From: Candidatus Intricatilinea gracilis
GTDB taxonomy: Bacteria; Pseudomonadota; Gammaproteobacteria; Burkholderiales; Burkholderiaceae_C
Length of the DNA stretch: 64,000 nt
Assembly (NCBI GenBank): GCA_016702605.1
Contig: JADJDQ010000001.1
Span: 1 to 64,000, forward strand
Direction: 5' to 3'
Below the pieces are notes generated by a model. The model did no database searches. It had not been told where the DNA came from and saw only the letters and a program-made list of their open reading frames with translations. Of this stretch, positions 37,458-45,946 are shown one piece after another; within the stretch, counting starts at the first letter, position 1, and the number at the start of each line of letters is the position of its first letter. Made by a program: the position numbers and the translations under genes.

Positions 37458-38282
37458 ATGAAGCCAACCATTCTTGCATCGCTTCTTCTATTCATCAGTT
37501 CCGTAGCAAATGCGGGCTGCACGGATTTCCCCACCCCAGTTGACAAGTACAGCGGGCTAATAAACAAGGAACAACTCAGCACAAAATCAAGTGAACCCCT
37601 CCGCGACACCAAGACTAAAGTCATTGCAATAGTGACTAGCGCACAGGAAAAAAGCTCAGCAGAATCCAAAAACCTCAACAATTTGCTGTACAGCGCATTA
37701 GCCGATGGGATTGAACGGAAAGGGTGCGCCGCAGAGGAAGTGGCAAATGCACGAAGAGCAGAAAGGATCGTAAACGCTCAAGCAAATCAAGATGACACGC
37801 GCCCGCGACCTTTCCCATTGGATGCGTCGGCATTAACGCCGATCGTCACAACGCGGCCTGCACCAATAATAATAGCGCCCCCGAGGCCAAAGAGTGAAAG
37901 CAATCCGGCGCCTCAAGGACTCCCGGACCAAACTCAAGCGATGACGGGTCTGCAAATTGTGGCGCTCTCGTCTGAAAATCTTGCTGCCAACTACTGCATT
38001 CAGGTAGTAGCTGAAGGTCAATTTATGGGATGGGATAGAAAGTTCTACAACGCATGTGAATTCAGCATCAACGTTCATTGGTGCGCAGTCGGCGTAGATT
38101 GTAAATATGGTGACTGGGGATATAACAATGCCTCTTCAATTGGGCCGGGACAAAAAACTACTGCCACATCGGCAGGAGGGAATGTCGGAAAGAGATTAAT
38201 TTACGGTGCATGTAAGGGACGCTACACATTCGTTAGACCAATTGATAAAGATAGATATGAATGTGGGGCCTATGTTAATTGA
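37458..38282 (+). CDS. Exported cysteine-rich protein of unknown function
   Basis: 274 residues with a clear signal peptide (MKPTILASLLLFISSVANAG) followed at once by Cys. Cleavage at ANA|G is likely; lipidation is possible but the lipobox is poor. The middle (about 110-160) is Pro/Gln/Arg-rich and probably disordered. The C-terminal 105 residues hold six cysteines (in YCIQVV, NACEFSINVHWCAVGVDCKYG, GACKGR and YECGAYV) and several aromatic residues, suggesting a small disulphide-bonded domain. Its codon use is AT-richer than nearby genes and no ribosome site stands out. I do not recognise the family. By position it could be a type II secretion substrate, which is inference only. Confidence 0.65.
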   Translation: MKPTILASLLLFISSVANAGCTDFPTPVDKYSGLINKEQLSTKSSEPLRDTKTKVIAIVTSAQEKSSAESKNLNNLLYSALADGIERKGCAAEEVANARRAERIVNAQANQDDTRPRPFPLDASALTPIVTTRPAPIIIAPPRPKSESNPAPQGLPDQTQAMTGLQIVALSSENLAANYCIQVVAEGQFMGWDRKFYNACEFSINVHWCAVGVDCKYGDWGYNNASSIGPGQKTTATSAGGNVGKRLIYGACKGRYTFVRPIDKDRYECGAYVN

Positions 38283-38744
38283 AGGCCGATGCGATCGATT
38301 TCATTTCTCAATATGCAATGGGTACCAGAATTTGGTGTGAGTTGGTTTGTTGAAATTATGCGAGTTGACGATTACTTGCCCGCCCGCACGTCGGATCTTG
38401 TGGTGTGTTTGACCGGAACTTGACATGACGGCTCGGCGTTCGACGCTGCGGCGCCCGCTCATTTGCCGCATGCAATGCAGACCGATTCAGAAGCAGCGCG
38501 ACATCCGCGCCACAACGCCCCCACCAGCGACCCAATCGTCGACACCGCCCCGTGACGCAGTGCCGCGCCAACGCTCCGCCATCCGTCATCCATTGCATCC
38601 GGGGGCAACTACCGGGTATTGCTGGCTTTGATTCGCAGCTGGCCTGAGGCATGCTTTGCTTCAATGGGGCTGCAGCTTGTCGGATGGCAAGGTTCACGGC
38701 GGGGTGCGGCGGCAGATCGATGGGTCACGACGACGGAGCGCGCC
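38283..38744. other. Intergenic region before the AAA ATPase gene
   Basis: 462 bases. The first 120 continue the AT-rich islet, then composition returns to that of the chromosome, so the islet's right boundary is near 38400. I see no gene or terminator I can support. Confidence 0.4.
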
Positions 38745-39764
38745 ATGAGCAAGAGCACCGAACTGGTCACCATTTCGCAGGGCGAGGGGCAGCAGCAGCG
38801 CCAGCGCATCCCCATCGCGCGCATGCGCCACGTGTATCACACGGCGGAGGTCGAGAAGCGTCTGGGCAAGCTGCCGGGCAAGGACCACGAGCAGCTGCGC
38901 GCCACCTACGAGCGCATGCTCGAGAAGGGGCCGGAGCGATTTCAGGTGAAGCCTTCGGGGCTGCCGTCGATGGAGCATCTGTACGACGAGATGCCCAACT
39001 TCCACGAGGTGCTCGACGACGTGAAGCGCCAGCTGGCGCTGTGCGAGGACAGCCGCGACGCGCTGGAGCTCACGCCCATGTTGCTGCTAGGCCCGCCGGG
39101 CGTGGGCAAGACCCATTTCGCGCGTGAGGTGTCCAACCTTCTGGGCACGGGCATGGGCTTCGTGTCGATGAGTTCACTCACCGCGGGCTGGGTGTTGTCG
39201 GGTGCTTCGAGCCAGTGGAAGGGTGCGCGGCCGGGCAAGGTGTTCGAGACCCTGGTGGACGGCCAATACGCCAACCCGGTGATGGTGGTGGACGAGATCG
39301 ACAAGGCGAGCGGTGAACACGCCTACGACCCGCTGGGTGCGCTGTACAGCCTGCTCGAGCACGACACGGCCGGCAGTTTCATCGACGAGTTCGCCGAGGT
39401 GGCGATCGACGCCAGCCAGGTGATCTGGGTGGCCACGGCCAACGACGAACGCGCCATCCCCGAGCCGATCCTGAACCGGATGAACGTCTACGAGGTGCAG
39501 TCGCCGGACCGCGACGCGGCCCGGCGCATCGCCCTGCGCCTGTACCAGCAGATCCGCGCCAGCCACGACTGGGGCAGTCGCTTCGACGTGAGCCCCTCCG
39601 ACGACGTGCTCGACAAGTTCGCCGAGATGGCGCCGCGCGAGATGCGCCGCAGCTGGATGACGGCCTTCGGCAATGCCAAGCTGGCGCGTCGCGAACGTGT
39701 CGAGGTGGCCGACCTGCCCGACAACAGTGCGGGCAAACGCGCCACGATAGGGTTCGTGCACTGA
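38745..39764 (+). CDS. Lon-like AAA+ ATPase without protease domain
   Basis: 339 residues. A basic N-terminal part of about 100 residues is followed by one AAA+ module: Walker A LLGPPGVGKTHFAREV (about 113), Walker B VMVVDEIDKASGEHAYDP, sensor-1 WVATANDERAIPEPILNRM and the lid with REMRRSWMTAFGNA. The core resembles the Lon ATPase domain, but there is no N-terminal LON domain and no Ser-Lys protease domain, so it cannot be a protease itself. The ATG at 38745 has GGAG 10 bases upstream. It seems to stand alone. Role unknown; a chaperone or remodelling ATPase is the family-level expectation. Confidence 0.8.
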   Translation: MSKSTELVTISQGEGQQQRQRIPIARMRHVYHTAEVEKRLGKLPGKDHEQLRATYERMLEKGPERFQVKPSGLPSMEHLYDEMPNFHEVLDDVKRQLALCEDSRDALELTPMLLLGPPGVGKTHFAREVSNLLGTGMGFVSMSSLTAGWVLSGASSQWKGARPGKVFETLVDGQYANPVMVVDEIDKASGEHAYDPLGALYSLLEHDTAGSFIDEFAEVAIDASQVIWVATANDERAIPEPILNRMNVYEVQSPDRDAARRIALRLYQQIRASHDWGSRFDVSPSDDVLDKFAEMAPREMRRSWMTAFGNAKLARRERVEVADLPDNSAGKRATIGFVH

Positions 39765-39876
39765 AGTTGGCGCCCCCCGGTCGCCGGCCCGACCCGGTGG
39801 CCGCAATGACGGCGGGTTAGCCGGCGCCAGCGTCACTTCGCGCCAACCTCGGCCCAGGACTGCGGTTGCGCCGGGC

Positions 39877-42606
39877 TCACCCTGCGGTGCGCGACAGCCA
39901 TCGCAACAGCATCTCGTGCAGCTCCTGCGGGCCGAAGGGTTTGGCCAGGTGGTCGTTCATGCCTGCCTCGGCACACAGCTGGCGGTCTTCGTCGAAGGCG
40001 TTGGCCGTCAAGGCCACGATGGGCACGGTCGCGCACCCGGGCAGCTGGCGGATGGCGCGGGTCGCATCCAGGCCGTTCATGCGCGGCAGTTGCATGTCCA
40101 TCAGGATGAGCGCATAGGCCGTGTGTTCGGCGCGGGCCACAGCCTCGATGCCGTCGTCGGCCAGGTCGACCACCAGTCCGGCGTCCTGCAACAGGCTGCT
40201 GGCAATCTCCTGGTTGAGCGGATCGTCTTCGACCAACAGGATGTGCGCGCCCTCATGCTGCGACCTGAGCTGCGCCTCGGCAGCATCGATGCCCTGGTCG
40301 GCCGCCGGCAGCAGCGGCGCCGCTTCCGCCGTCGCCGTGGTCAGCGGCACGGTGAACCAGAACGTGCTGCCCTGCACGGGCTCGCTGGTCACGCCGATGT
40401 CGCCACCCATCAGTTCGACCAGGCGTTTGCTGATGGCCAGGCCCAGGCCGGTGCCACCGTAGCGGCGGGTCATCGTCGGGTCGACCTGCTCGAAGGCGAC
40501 AAAGATGCGCTGGCTGTCCGCCTGCGCGATGCCGATGCCGGTGTCGGCCACCACACAACGCAGCAGCACATCGCTGCCATGCTGCTCGACCAGTTCGACA
40601 CCCACACGCACCGAGCCCTGAGCGGTGAACTTCACCGCATTGCTGGCGAGGTTGAGCAGCACCTGTTCGAGCCGTGCGGCGTCACCACGCAGCGTGAGTG
40701 CAGCGACGGCTTCTGGCAGCTCGAACTCGAGCGCCAGGCCCTTGTGCGCGGCTTCGCCGTTCAGCAGCGTGCGCAGGTGGTCGAACACCGCGGCAAAACC
40801 GAAGTCGACCTGCTCGAGTGTGAGACGTTCGGCCTCGATCTTCGAGATGTCGAGCACATCGCTGATGAGGTGCAGCAGATGGCGCGCCGAGCGGTCGGCC
40901 TTGGCCAGTTGCTCGGCCTGACGCGGATCGACGGCACGCCGCATCGCCAGCCCCACCATGCCCATGATGCCGTTGAACGGCGTGCGAAGCTCATGGCTCA
41001 TGTTGGCCAGGAAGGCGCTCTTGGCGCGGTTGGCCGCCTCGGCCAGTTCCTTGGCCGCCTGCAGCTCGGCAGTACGCAGGCGCACCTTGGCCTCGAGATC
41101 CAGGTGGGCCTGCTGCAGCGCATGTTCGGCCTGCTTGCGTCGGGTGACGTCCTCGAAGATGCCCAGCACGCCGAAGATCTGCTGGCGCAGATCGCGCAGC
41201 GGCACCTTGGACGTGCGCAGCCAGATCGTCGACCCGTCCGGCCGGGTGAGCTGTTCCTCGTAGAACAGCTTGGGCTCGCCGGTGCGCATCACCTGCAGGT
41301 CGTCGGCGCGATAGGCCTCGGCCCGGTCCGACCAAGCGAGCTCGAAGTCGCTCTTGCCGATCAGGCTCTTCGGATCGGTCAGCCCGGCATCCCGTGCGAA
41401 GAGCGGGTTGGCCCCGAGGTAACGCAGCTCGCTGTCCTTCCAGAAGATGCGCACCGGGGCCGTGTCGATCACCACCTGCAGCAGCTGACGCGACTCGACC
41501 ACGTCCACCGACATGTCGATCAGCGCCGCCTCGATGTCGCCCCATTCGTCGTGCCGACGCGGCAGGGCCGGCAGCGGCGCGCCGCTGCCGATGGTCTCGA
41601 TCAGGGTCACGGCCCGGGCCAGCGGCTGCTTGATGTCGCGTCGCACGATCCAGGTGATCGCCGAGATCGACAGGCCCGCCACCAGCAGCGCCAGCCACAA
41701 CACCTGCCGGCCGGCCGACCGCACCAAGTCGCGCAATTCGGTCGTCATGCCCTCGGCAAGGTCGGACGCACTGTCGTCCAGCCGCCCGAGCGTCTCGAGC
41801 AACGCCGCCTTGGCTGCGTAACCACCCTGCAGTGCCTGGCTGAACTCGCCCCTCGCATCGTCCAGGCCGAGCACAGTGGCCCGGTAGGTCGACACCAGGC
41901 CGATCATCCGGCGCCCGGCGCGCGACACCTCGGGCGACGAGGCGGTCAGGGTCTGCAGCCGAAGCAGCAGGTCGTCGATCGACGAGACCACGGCATTTTG
42001 CGAGGGCAGTCGAACGGGCATGTCGTCGCCCTGTTCGGCGATGTCACGCGCCACCAGCAGCAGCGTCTCGCGAAAACCCGTCACCAGCGTCATGACCTGT
42101 TCGAGGTGATCGACGGACTTGCCCGCCAGCGTCTGCTCGACCAGCGTGCTGCCGATGTGATCTTCCAGCCGAGTCAGCTCGGCCTGCAGGGCCTGGTCGG
42201 ATCGACGGGCCTGCAGCGTGATCTCGCCGAGCTTGCGGCACTGAACCACCAGCCGCGCGGTGGAAGCCATCAGGGCGGCGCTGCCCTGGGCGATCTGACG
42301 GTCACGGGTGCGCTGATTGATGCGCGGCAGCGTTGCCATCAGCGATTCACCCACCTGTGCCGACACACCATCAGCGCGACACGAGCGGCTGACGCTGTCG
42401 ATGGCCGTAAACGCGCCGGACAACTCGCGGCCGATCGCTGCGTTGTCGATCACGCTGCTCATCTGGTGACTGGCCACGGCAGTGGACAGGGTCTCGACCC
42501 GCTGAAAGGCCAGCGCCACGATGGCGACGATCACGCCGAAGGCCAGGGCATTGAAGGCGGCCAGCCAGAACAGCTTGCGGCCGATGCCCGACCGTGAGGC
42601 AGACAT
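39877..42606 (-). CDS. Membrane hybrid sensor histidine kinase with PAS and receiver domains
   Basis: 909 residues from the ATG at 42606. Order: membrane helix 1 (about 12-34), a roughly 265-residue helical periplasmic sensor, membrane helix 2 (about 302-322), HAMP-like linker, PAS domain (FWKDSELRYLGANPLFARDAG), PAC (SKVPLRDLRQQIFGVLGIFE), coiled coil, HisKA (SHELRTPFNGIMGM, phospho-His about 538), HATPase_c (NLASNAVKFT, DTGIGIA, GGTGLGLAIS) and a C-terminal receiver (LLVEDDPLNQ, acceptor Asp in LILMDMQLPRMNG). No Hpt or output domain is present, so the partner is elsewhere. It starts 13 bases after a binding-protein gene, which probably supplies the ligand. Confidence 0.92.
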   Translation of the reverse strand: MSASRSGIGRKLFWLAAFNALAFGVIVAIVALAFQRVETLSTAVASHQMSSVIDNAAIGRELSGAFTAIDSVSRSCRADGVSAQVGESLMATLPRINQRTRDRQIAQGSAALMASTARLVVQCRKLGEITLQARRSDQALQAELTRLEDHIGSTLVEQTLAGKSVDHLEQVMTLVTGFRETLLLVARDIAEQGDDMPVRLPSQNAVVSSIDDLLLRLQTLTASSPEVSRAGRRMIGLVSTYRATVLGLDDARGEFSQALQGGYAAKAALLETLGRLDDSASDLAEGMTTELRDLVRSAGRQVLWLALLVAGLSISAITWIVRRDIKQPLARAVTLIETIGSGAPLPALPRRHDEWGDIEAALIDMSVDVVESRQLLQVVIDTAPVRIFWKDSELRYLGANPLFARDAGLTDPKSLIGKSDFELAWSDRAEAYRADDLQVMRTGEPKLFYEEQLTRPDGSTIWLRTSKVPLRDLRQQIFGVLGIFEDVTRRKQAEHALQQAHLDLEAKVRLRTAELQAAKELAEAANRAKSAFLANMSHELRTPFNGIMGMVGLAMRRAVDPRQAEQLAKADRSARHLLHLISDVLDISKIEAERLTLEQVDFGFAAVFDHLRTLLNGEAAHKGLALEFELPEAVAALTLRGDAARLEQVLLNLASNAVKFTAQGSVRVGVELVEQHGSDVLLRCVVADTGIGIAQADSQRIFVAFEQVDPTMTRRYGGTGLGLAISKRLVELMGGDIGVTSEPVQGSTFWFTVPLTTATAEAAPLLPAADQGIDAAEAQLRSQHEGAHILLVEDDPLNQEIASSLLQDAGLVVDLADDGIEAVARAEHTAYALILMDMQLPRMNGLDATRAIRQLPGCATVPIVALTANAFDEDRQLCAEAGMNDHLAKPFGPQELHEMLLRWLSRTAG

Positions 42607-42619
42607 GATCGATGCGGCC

Positions 42620-43612
42620 TCAGTCCGGCTGCTGCCGCACCAGCGATGCGCCCCGCAACACGATGGGCCGCGGCGCGATGCCATGGGCCTCGAGCGCGGT
42701 GACGTTGATCACCCGTTGCCCCTTGCTGTTGCGCACGATCGGGATGGTCGCCACCGGCACGCCACGCATCGCCTGCAGCAGCATCTCGGCCGAGGCATCA
42801 CCCTGCTCCTGGCCCGACTTGACGACCGCAGCCCAGGCGCCCTGTTCAACCTGGTATCGGTTGCCGCCCAGCACTGGCCCGGCGTACGCCCCCGCCAGCA
42901 CACGCAACACTTCGGCGTTGTTCATGGGCTTGCCGGCCTCGTCGGTGATGCCTTCGAGGCTGTCGATGAACACGGTGTCGCAGTCGGCCCGCAAGCTCTT
43001 GCCCAGGGCGACGATCTCGGACTGCGCGCGCACCATGTGGAAGGCCTGGACATGGGCCGGATAGCTGGCCTTCTCCTCCTCGACCTGGCTGCGCAGGGCC
43101 AGCCCCGACGGCACATGGTTGGTCATGAAGCAGGCCCGGCGTATCGACGGCAGCAGTTGCCGGGCAAAGGCGAGCGACTCGCGCACATGGGCTCGTTCGA
43201 GCATGCCCGACACATTGCCGGCCGGATAGCCGTGGTCTCCAGGTGCCGCGTTCACACCGGCGAACATCACCGGCGTGGCCACCTTGTCCTTCAGAAACGG
43301 CACGACGAACATCGTCTGCGCGTCGTCGTCCGCGGCGATCACGCCCTGCGGCTTCAGCCGCTGGTACAACTCATGGGTCAGCCGCGCCTTGGCTGGCCCG
43401 CCGGCGCGGTCGACCTTGGTGTCGAGGTAGGCATAGGTGATCTCGCTACTGGCGCCGAGCACGCTGTCTATGCCTTCGCGGATCTCGCGCACCCAGGGGT
43501 TGTCCTGCTCGTAGCTCATCACCACGAGCACCTTGAACTCTGCAGCGCTGGCCAAGGCAGGCAAGACGAGCAGGGGCAGGGCCTGCAGCATCGAACGAAG
43601 AATTGAAGACAT
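42620..43612 (-). CDS. Periplasmic ABC-type binding protein paired with the sensor kinase
   Basis: 330 residues with a signal peptide ending ALASA|AEFKVLVV and a two-lobed periplasmic binding fold of the ABC_sub_bind type (VMSYEQDNPWVREIREGI, YQRLKPQGVIAADDDAQTMF, VPVMFAGVN-like core, CDTVFIDSLEGITDEAGKP). The start at 43612 has AGGAGTCGCAG upstream. No permease or ATPase accompanies it; it is followed directly by the hybrid kinase. It is therefore likely to act as a ligand sensor rather than in transport. The ligand is unknown. Confidence 0.82.
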   Translation of the reverse strand: MSSILRSMLQALPLLVLPALASAAEFKVLVVMSYEQDNPWVREIREGIDSVLGASSEITYAYLDTKVDRAGGPAKARLTHELYQRLKPQGVIAADDDAQTMFVVPFLKDKVATPVMFAGVNAAPGDHGYPAGNVSGMLERAHVRESLAFARQLLPSIRRACFMTNHVPSGLALRSQVEEEKASYPAHVQAFHMVRAQSEIVALGKSLRADCDTVFIDSLEGITDEAGKPMNNAEVLRVLAGAYAGPVLGGNRYQVEQGAWAAVVKSGQEQGDASAEMLLQAMRGVPVATIPIVRNSKGQRVINVTALEAHGIAPRPIVLRGASLVRQQPD

Positions 43613-43855
43613 CTGCGACTCCTGATCACACTGGCGGGGGTAGACCAGGCCCGAATGCCCCGGCACCTGCCGCTGACGGTCTGCTCGAAGTCATCCTAGG
43701 ACGAAGAAACTCCGCCAGACTTGACCTGGATTGGGTTCGACGACAACCAGACCGGCACTTCCGGCGGGTCGTTGCGCACTGGAGGACGGGCCAGGCCAGC
43801 CCCGGATTGGGCGCCAGCCTGTAACAGCCGGGCGGCGCGACCCCACCTCCGTGCA

Positions 43856-43889
43856 GGCTCATGTCATGAGCCACCGCAAGGCCTAAGAT
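43856..43889 (+). promoter_or_regulatory. Palindrome and -10 element before the nucleotidase gene
   Basis: GGCTCATG T CATGAGCC (43856-43872) is a perfect 8-bp-arm palindrome. TAAGAT at 43884-43889 lies 17 bases after ATGTCA, so the palindrome would overlap the -35. The predicted start falls on or next to the ATG at 43896, implying a leaderless message. Confidence 0.4.
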
Positions 43890-43895
43890 CGGGCC

Positions 43896-44828
43896 ATGCC
43901 CATCACCCTGGACGGCCGGCTGGTCGTAGCAATCTCGTCCCGCGCCCTGTTCGACTTCGAAGAGGAGAACCGCCTCTTCGAAGGCGGCGACGACCGAGCC
44001 TACATGGCGCTGCAGAACGCGCGGCTGGACCAGCCGGCGCCGCCCGGCGTGGCGTTTTCGCTGGTGCACAAGCTGCTGGCGTTCAACCCGGTCGGCGCGG
44101 CAGCCACGCCCACGCCCGACGGTGACGGGCGGCCGCTGGTGGAGGTGGTGATCCTGTCGCGCAACGACCCGGTGTCGGGGCTGCGGGTGTTTCGCTCAGC
44201 CCAGCACTACGGGCTGCCGATCCAGCGCGGCGTGTTCACGCGGGGTGAGTCACCCTGGCGCTATCTGCGGCCGCTGCATGCCAATCTGTTCTTGTCGGCC
44301 AACGAGGCGGATGTGCGCCAGGCGCTGGCAGCCGGTGTGCCGGCGGCGCGGGTGTTTCCGCAGTCGACACACGCCACCGACGCGCATCCGTTCGAGGTGC
44401 GTATCGCCTTCGACGGCGACGCGGTGTTGTTCTCGGACGAGGCTGAGCGGGTCTATCAGGCCGACGGTCTGGCAGCCTTCCAGCGTCATGAAGCCGAACA
44501 CTCGCTGCGCCCGCTGCAGCCCGGGCCGTTCAAGCCGCTGGTGGATGCGCTCAAGCGCCTGCAGCAGGTGGCCAGCCCAAGCATGCGGCTACGCACCGCG
44601 CTGGTGACGGCGCGCAGCGCGCCGGCCCACGAACGCGCCATTCGTACGCTGATGGACTGGCAGGTCGAGATCGATCAGGCGATGTTTCTGGGCGGCCTGG
44701 CCAAGGGTGAATTCCTGCGCGAGTTCGAGCCCGATTTCTTCTTCGACGACCAGACCGGTCATGTCACCAGCGCGGCGCAGCACGTGCCGGCCGGGCATGT
44801 GGCATCCGGGGTATCGAACAACGGCTGA
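43896..44828 (+). CDS. Cytosolic 5'-nucleotidase family protein
   Basis: 310 residues matching the 5_nucleotid (cN-I-like) family: the N-terminal nucleophile region LVVAISSRALFDFEEENRLF, VVILSRNDPVSGLRVF, YGLPIQRGVFTRGESPWRYL, NLFLSANEADVRQALAAGVP, and the acidic HAD-like motif VRIAFDGDAVLFSDEAERVY. Members dephosphorylate nucleoside 5'-monophosphates. The preceding bases lack a Shine-Dalgarno sequence and a -10 lies just before the ATG, so leaderless translation is possible. It stands alone between the sensor module and the Crp/Fnr gene, and no terminator was seen after it. Confidence 0.85.
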   Translation: MPITLDGRLVVAISSRALFDFEEENRLFEGGDDRAYMALQNARLDQPAPPGVAFSLVHKLLAFNPVGAAATPTPDGDGRPLVEVVILSRNDPVSGLRVFRSAQHYGLPIQRGVFTRGESPWRYLRPLHANLFLSANEADVRQALAAGVPAARVFPQSTHATDAHPFEVRIAFDGDAVLFSDEAERVYQADGLAAFQRHEAEHSLRPLQPGPFKPLVDALKRLQQVASPSMRLRTALVTARSAPAHERAIRTLMDWQVEIDQAMFLGGLAKGEFLREFEPDFFFDDQTGHVTSAAQHVPAGHVASGVSNNG

Positions 44829-44879
44829 AGCGCACATCGCGCCAATCCGCCACGGGCAGGACTGACTGCGCCACCCGGC

Positions 44880-45644
44880 TCAGGCCGTGGTGGAACTGCG
44901 CAGCCGCCGCTGCAGCCCGGGCAGATCGAGCACACGCAGGCCGCCGTATTCGATGCGGATCAGCCCCTCGGCCGCCAGGCTGCGCAGCGCCTCGTTCACG
45001 CGCTGGCGCGACAGGCCGACCAGATAGGCCAGCTCCTGCTGGGTGATACGCAGCACCTCGCCCACGCCGGGGTAGAGCACCGGGTGAAACAACGCGGCCA
45101 GGCTGCGGGCCACCTTGGTGTCCGGGTCGTTCATGCGGTCGATCTCGCGTGCCGCGATGAACTGGCCGAGCCGCTCGTTGAGCTGGTTCATCACGTAGCG
45201 GTTGAAGCCGATGCTGCGGTCGAGCAGCCAGATGAAGGTCTTGGCGGGCAGGCCGGCCACGACACTTTTCTTGAGAGGCTCGATGTTGTAGCGGTAGGCC
45301 TCACCTTTGAGCAGCGTGCCTTCTCCGAACCAGGCGCCGGGCGGCACGCCGGTGTAGGTGATGGACGCGCCCTGGGTGGCGTCGTTGCTCATCTTGAGCA
45401 TGCCGTCGACAACACCGAACCAGAAGTTGGCCGGCCGGCCGATCTTGCAGACGAAGTCGCCCACCTGGGCGTCGGCCACGCGCAGGTCACTCACTGCCTG
45501 GGTGCGCTCACCGGCGTCGAGCAGATGAAGCCAGGGTACTTCGGCCAGTTCGGATGTGCCGGCCAGGCGCGCACGTTGCAGCAGCGCTGGCAAGGCACGA
45601 CCGGCTGATGACGGGGGCATCGAGGCCTCGAGCGACTTGGGCAT
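44880..45644 (-). CDS. Crp/Fnr family transcriptional regulator
   Basis: 254 residues: a cyclic-nucleotide-binding-type beta roll (FVCKIGRPANFWFGVVDGML, PPGAWFGEGTLLKGEAYRYN), a long dimer helix (RYVMNQLNERLGQFIAARE) and a Crp-type helix-turn-helix (LRITQQELAYLVGLSRQRVNEALRSL). Only one cysteine is present, so it is not an FNR-type Fe-S sensor, and the canonical cAMP pocket is not evident. It is divergent from the acyl-CoA ligase/Liv operon, which it probably controls. Confidence 0.92.
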   Translation of the reverse strand: MPKSLEASMPPSSAGRALPALLQRARLAGTSELAEVPWLHLLDAGERTQAVSDLRVADAQVGDFVCKIGRPANFWFGVVDGMLKMSNDATQGASITYTGVPPGAWFGEGTLLKGEAYRYNIEPLKKSVVAGLPAKTFIWLLDRSIGFNRYVMNQLNERLGQFIAAREIDRMNDPDTKVARSLAALFHPVLYPGVGEVLRITQQELAYLVGLSRQRVNEALRSLAAEGLIRIEYGGLRVLDLPGLQRRLRSSTTA

Positions 45645-45801
45645 GCACTAGATCAAGGGTGGATGGGAAAAACCGGCGCAGAACTCGGCATCTGTCGGCC
45701 AGCCCTGGAATTTGCCCGACAGAAAGCCGTCTTGCTGACAACAAGCCAACAAAAAGGCAGTGCCATCACCCGGGAATGTCCCCCCCGGGTTCACCCGAGG
45801 A

Positions 45802-45846
45802 TTGTCGTCACAACGACAACATGACGTCAAAGTCCCCGCCTACGAT
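45802..45846 (+). promoter_or_regulatory. Putative Crp/Fnr site and -10 of the acyl-CoA ligase/Liv operon
   Basis: TTGTCGT CACA ACGACAA (45802-45819) is a perfect palindrome with the 4-base spacing of Fnr-type sites. TACGAT at 45841-45846 predicts a start near 45852, placing the palindrome centre at -41.5, the class II activator position. No -35 hexamer is present, as expected for an activated promoter. Related half-sites (GACAACAA) occur near 45738 and 45924. Confidence 0.55.
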
Positions 45847-45946
45847 GCGCATCCGGTAAATGGTTGTTGCTGGCAGATGCGCCGCCGCGGGGCAAGCATC
45901 TGACGCAACCAGCCAATCTTGACCGACAACAAATCTACAGGAGCCT

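Noticed and set aside
39916..42597. An 893-codon frame opposite the hybrid kinase gene
   Set aside because: It is antisense to a gene with full HisKA, HATPase and receiver motifs, and its product is low-complexity His/Gln/Arg-rich sequence.
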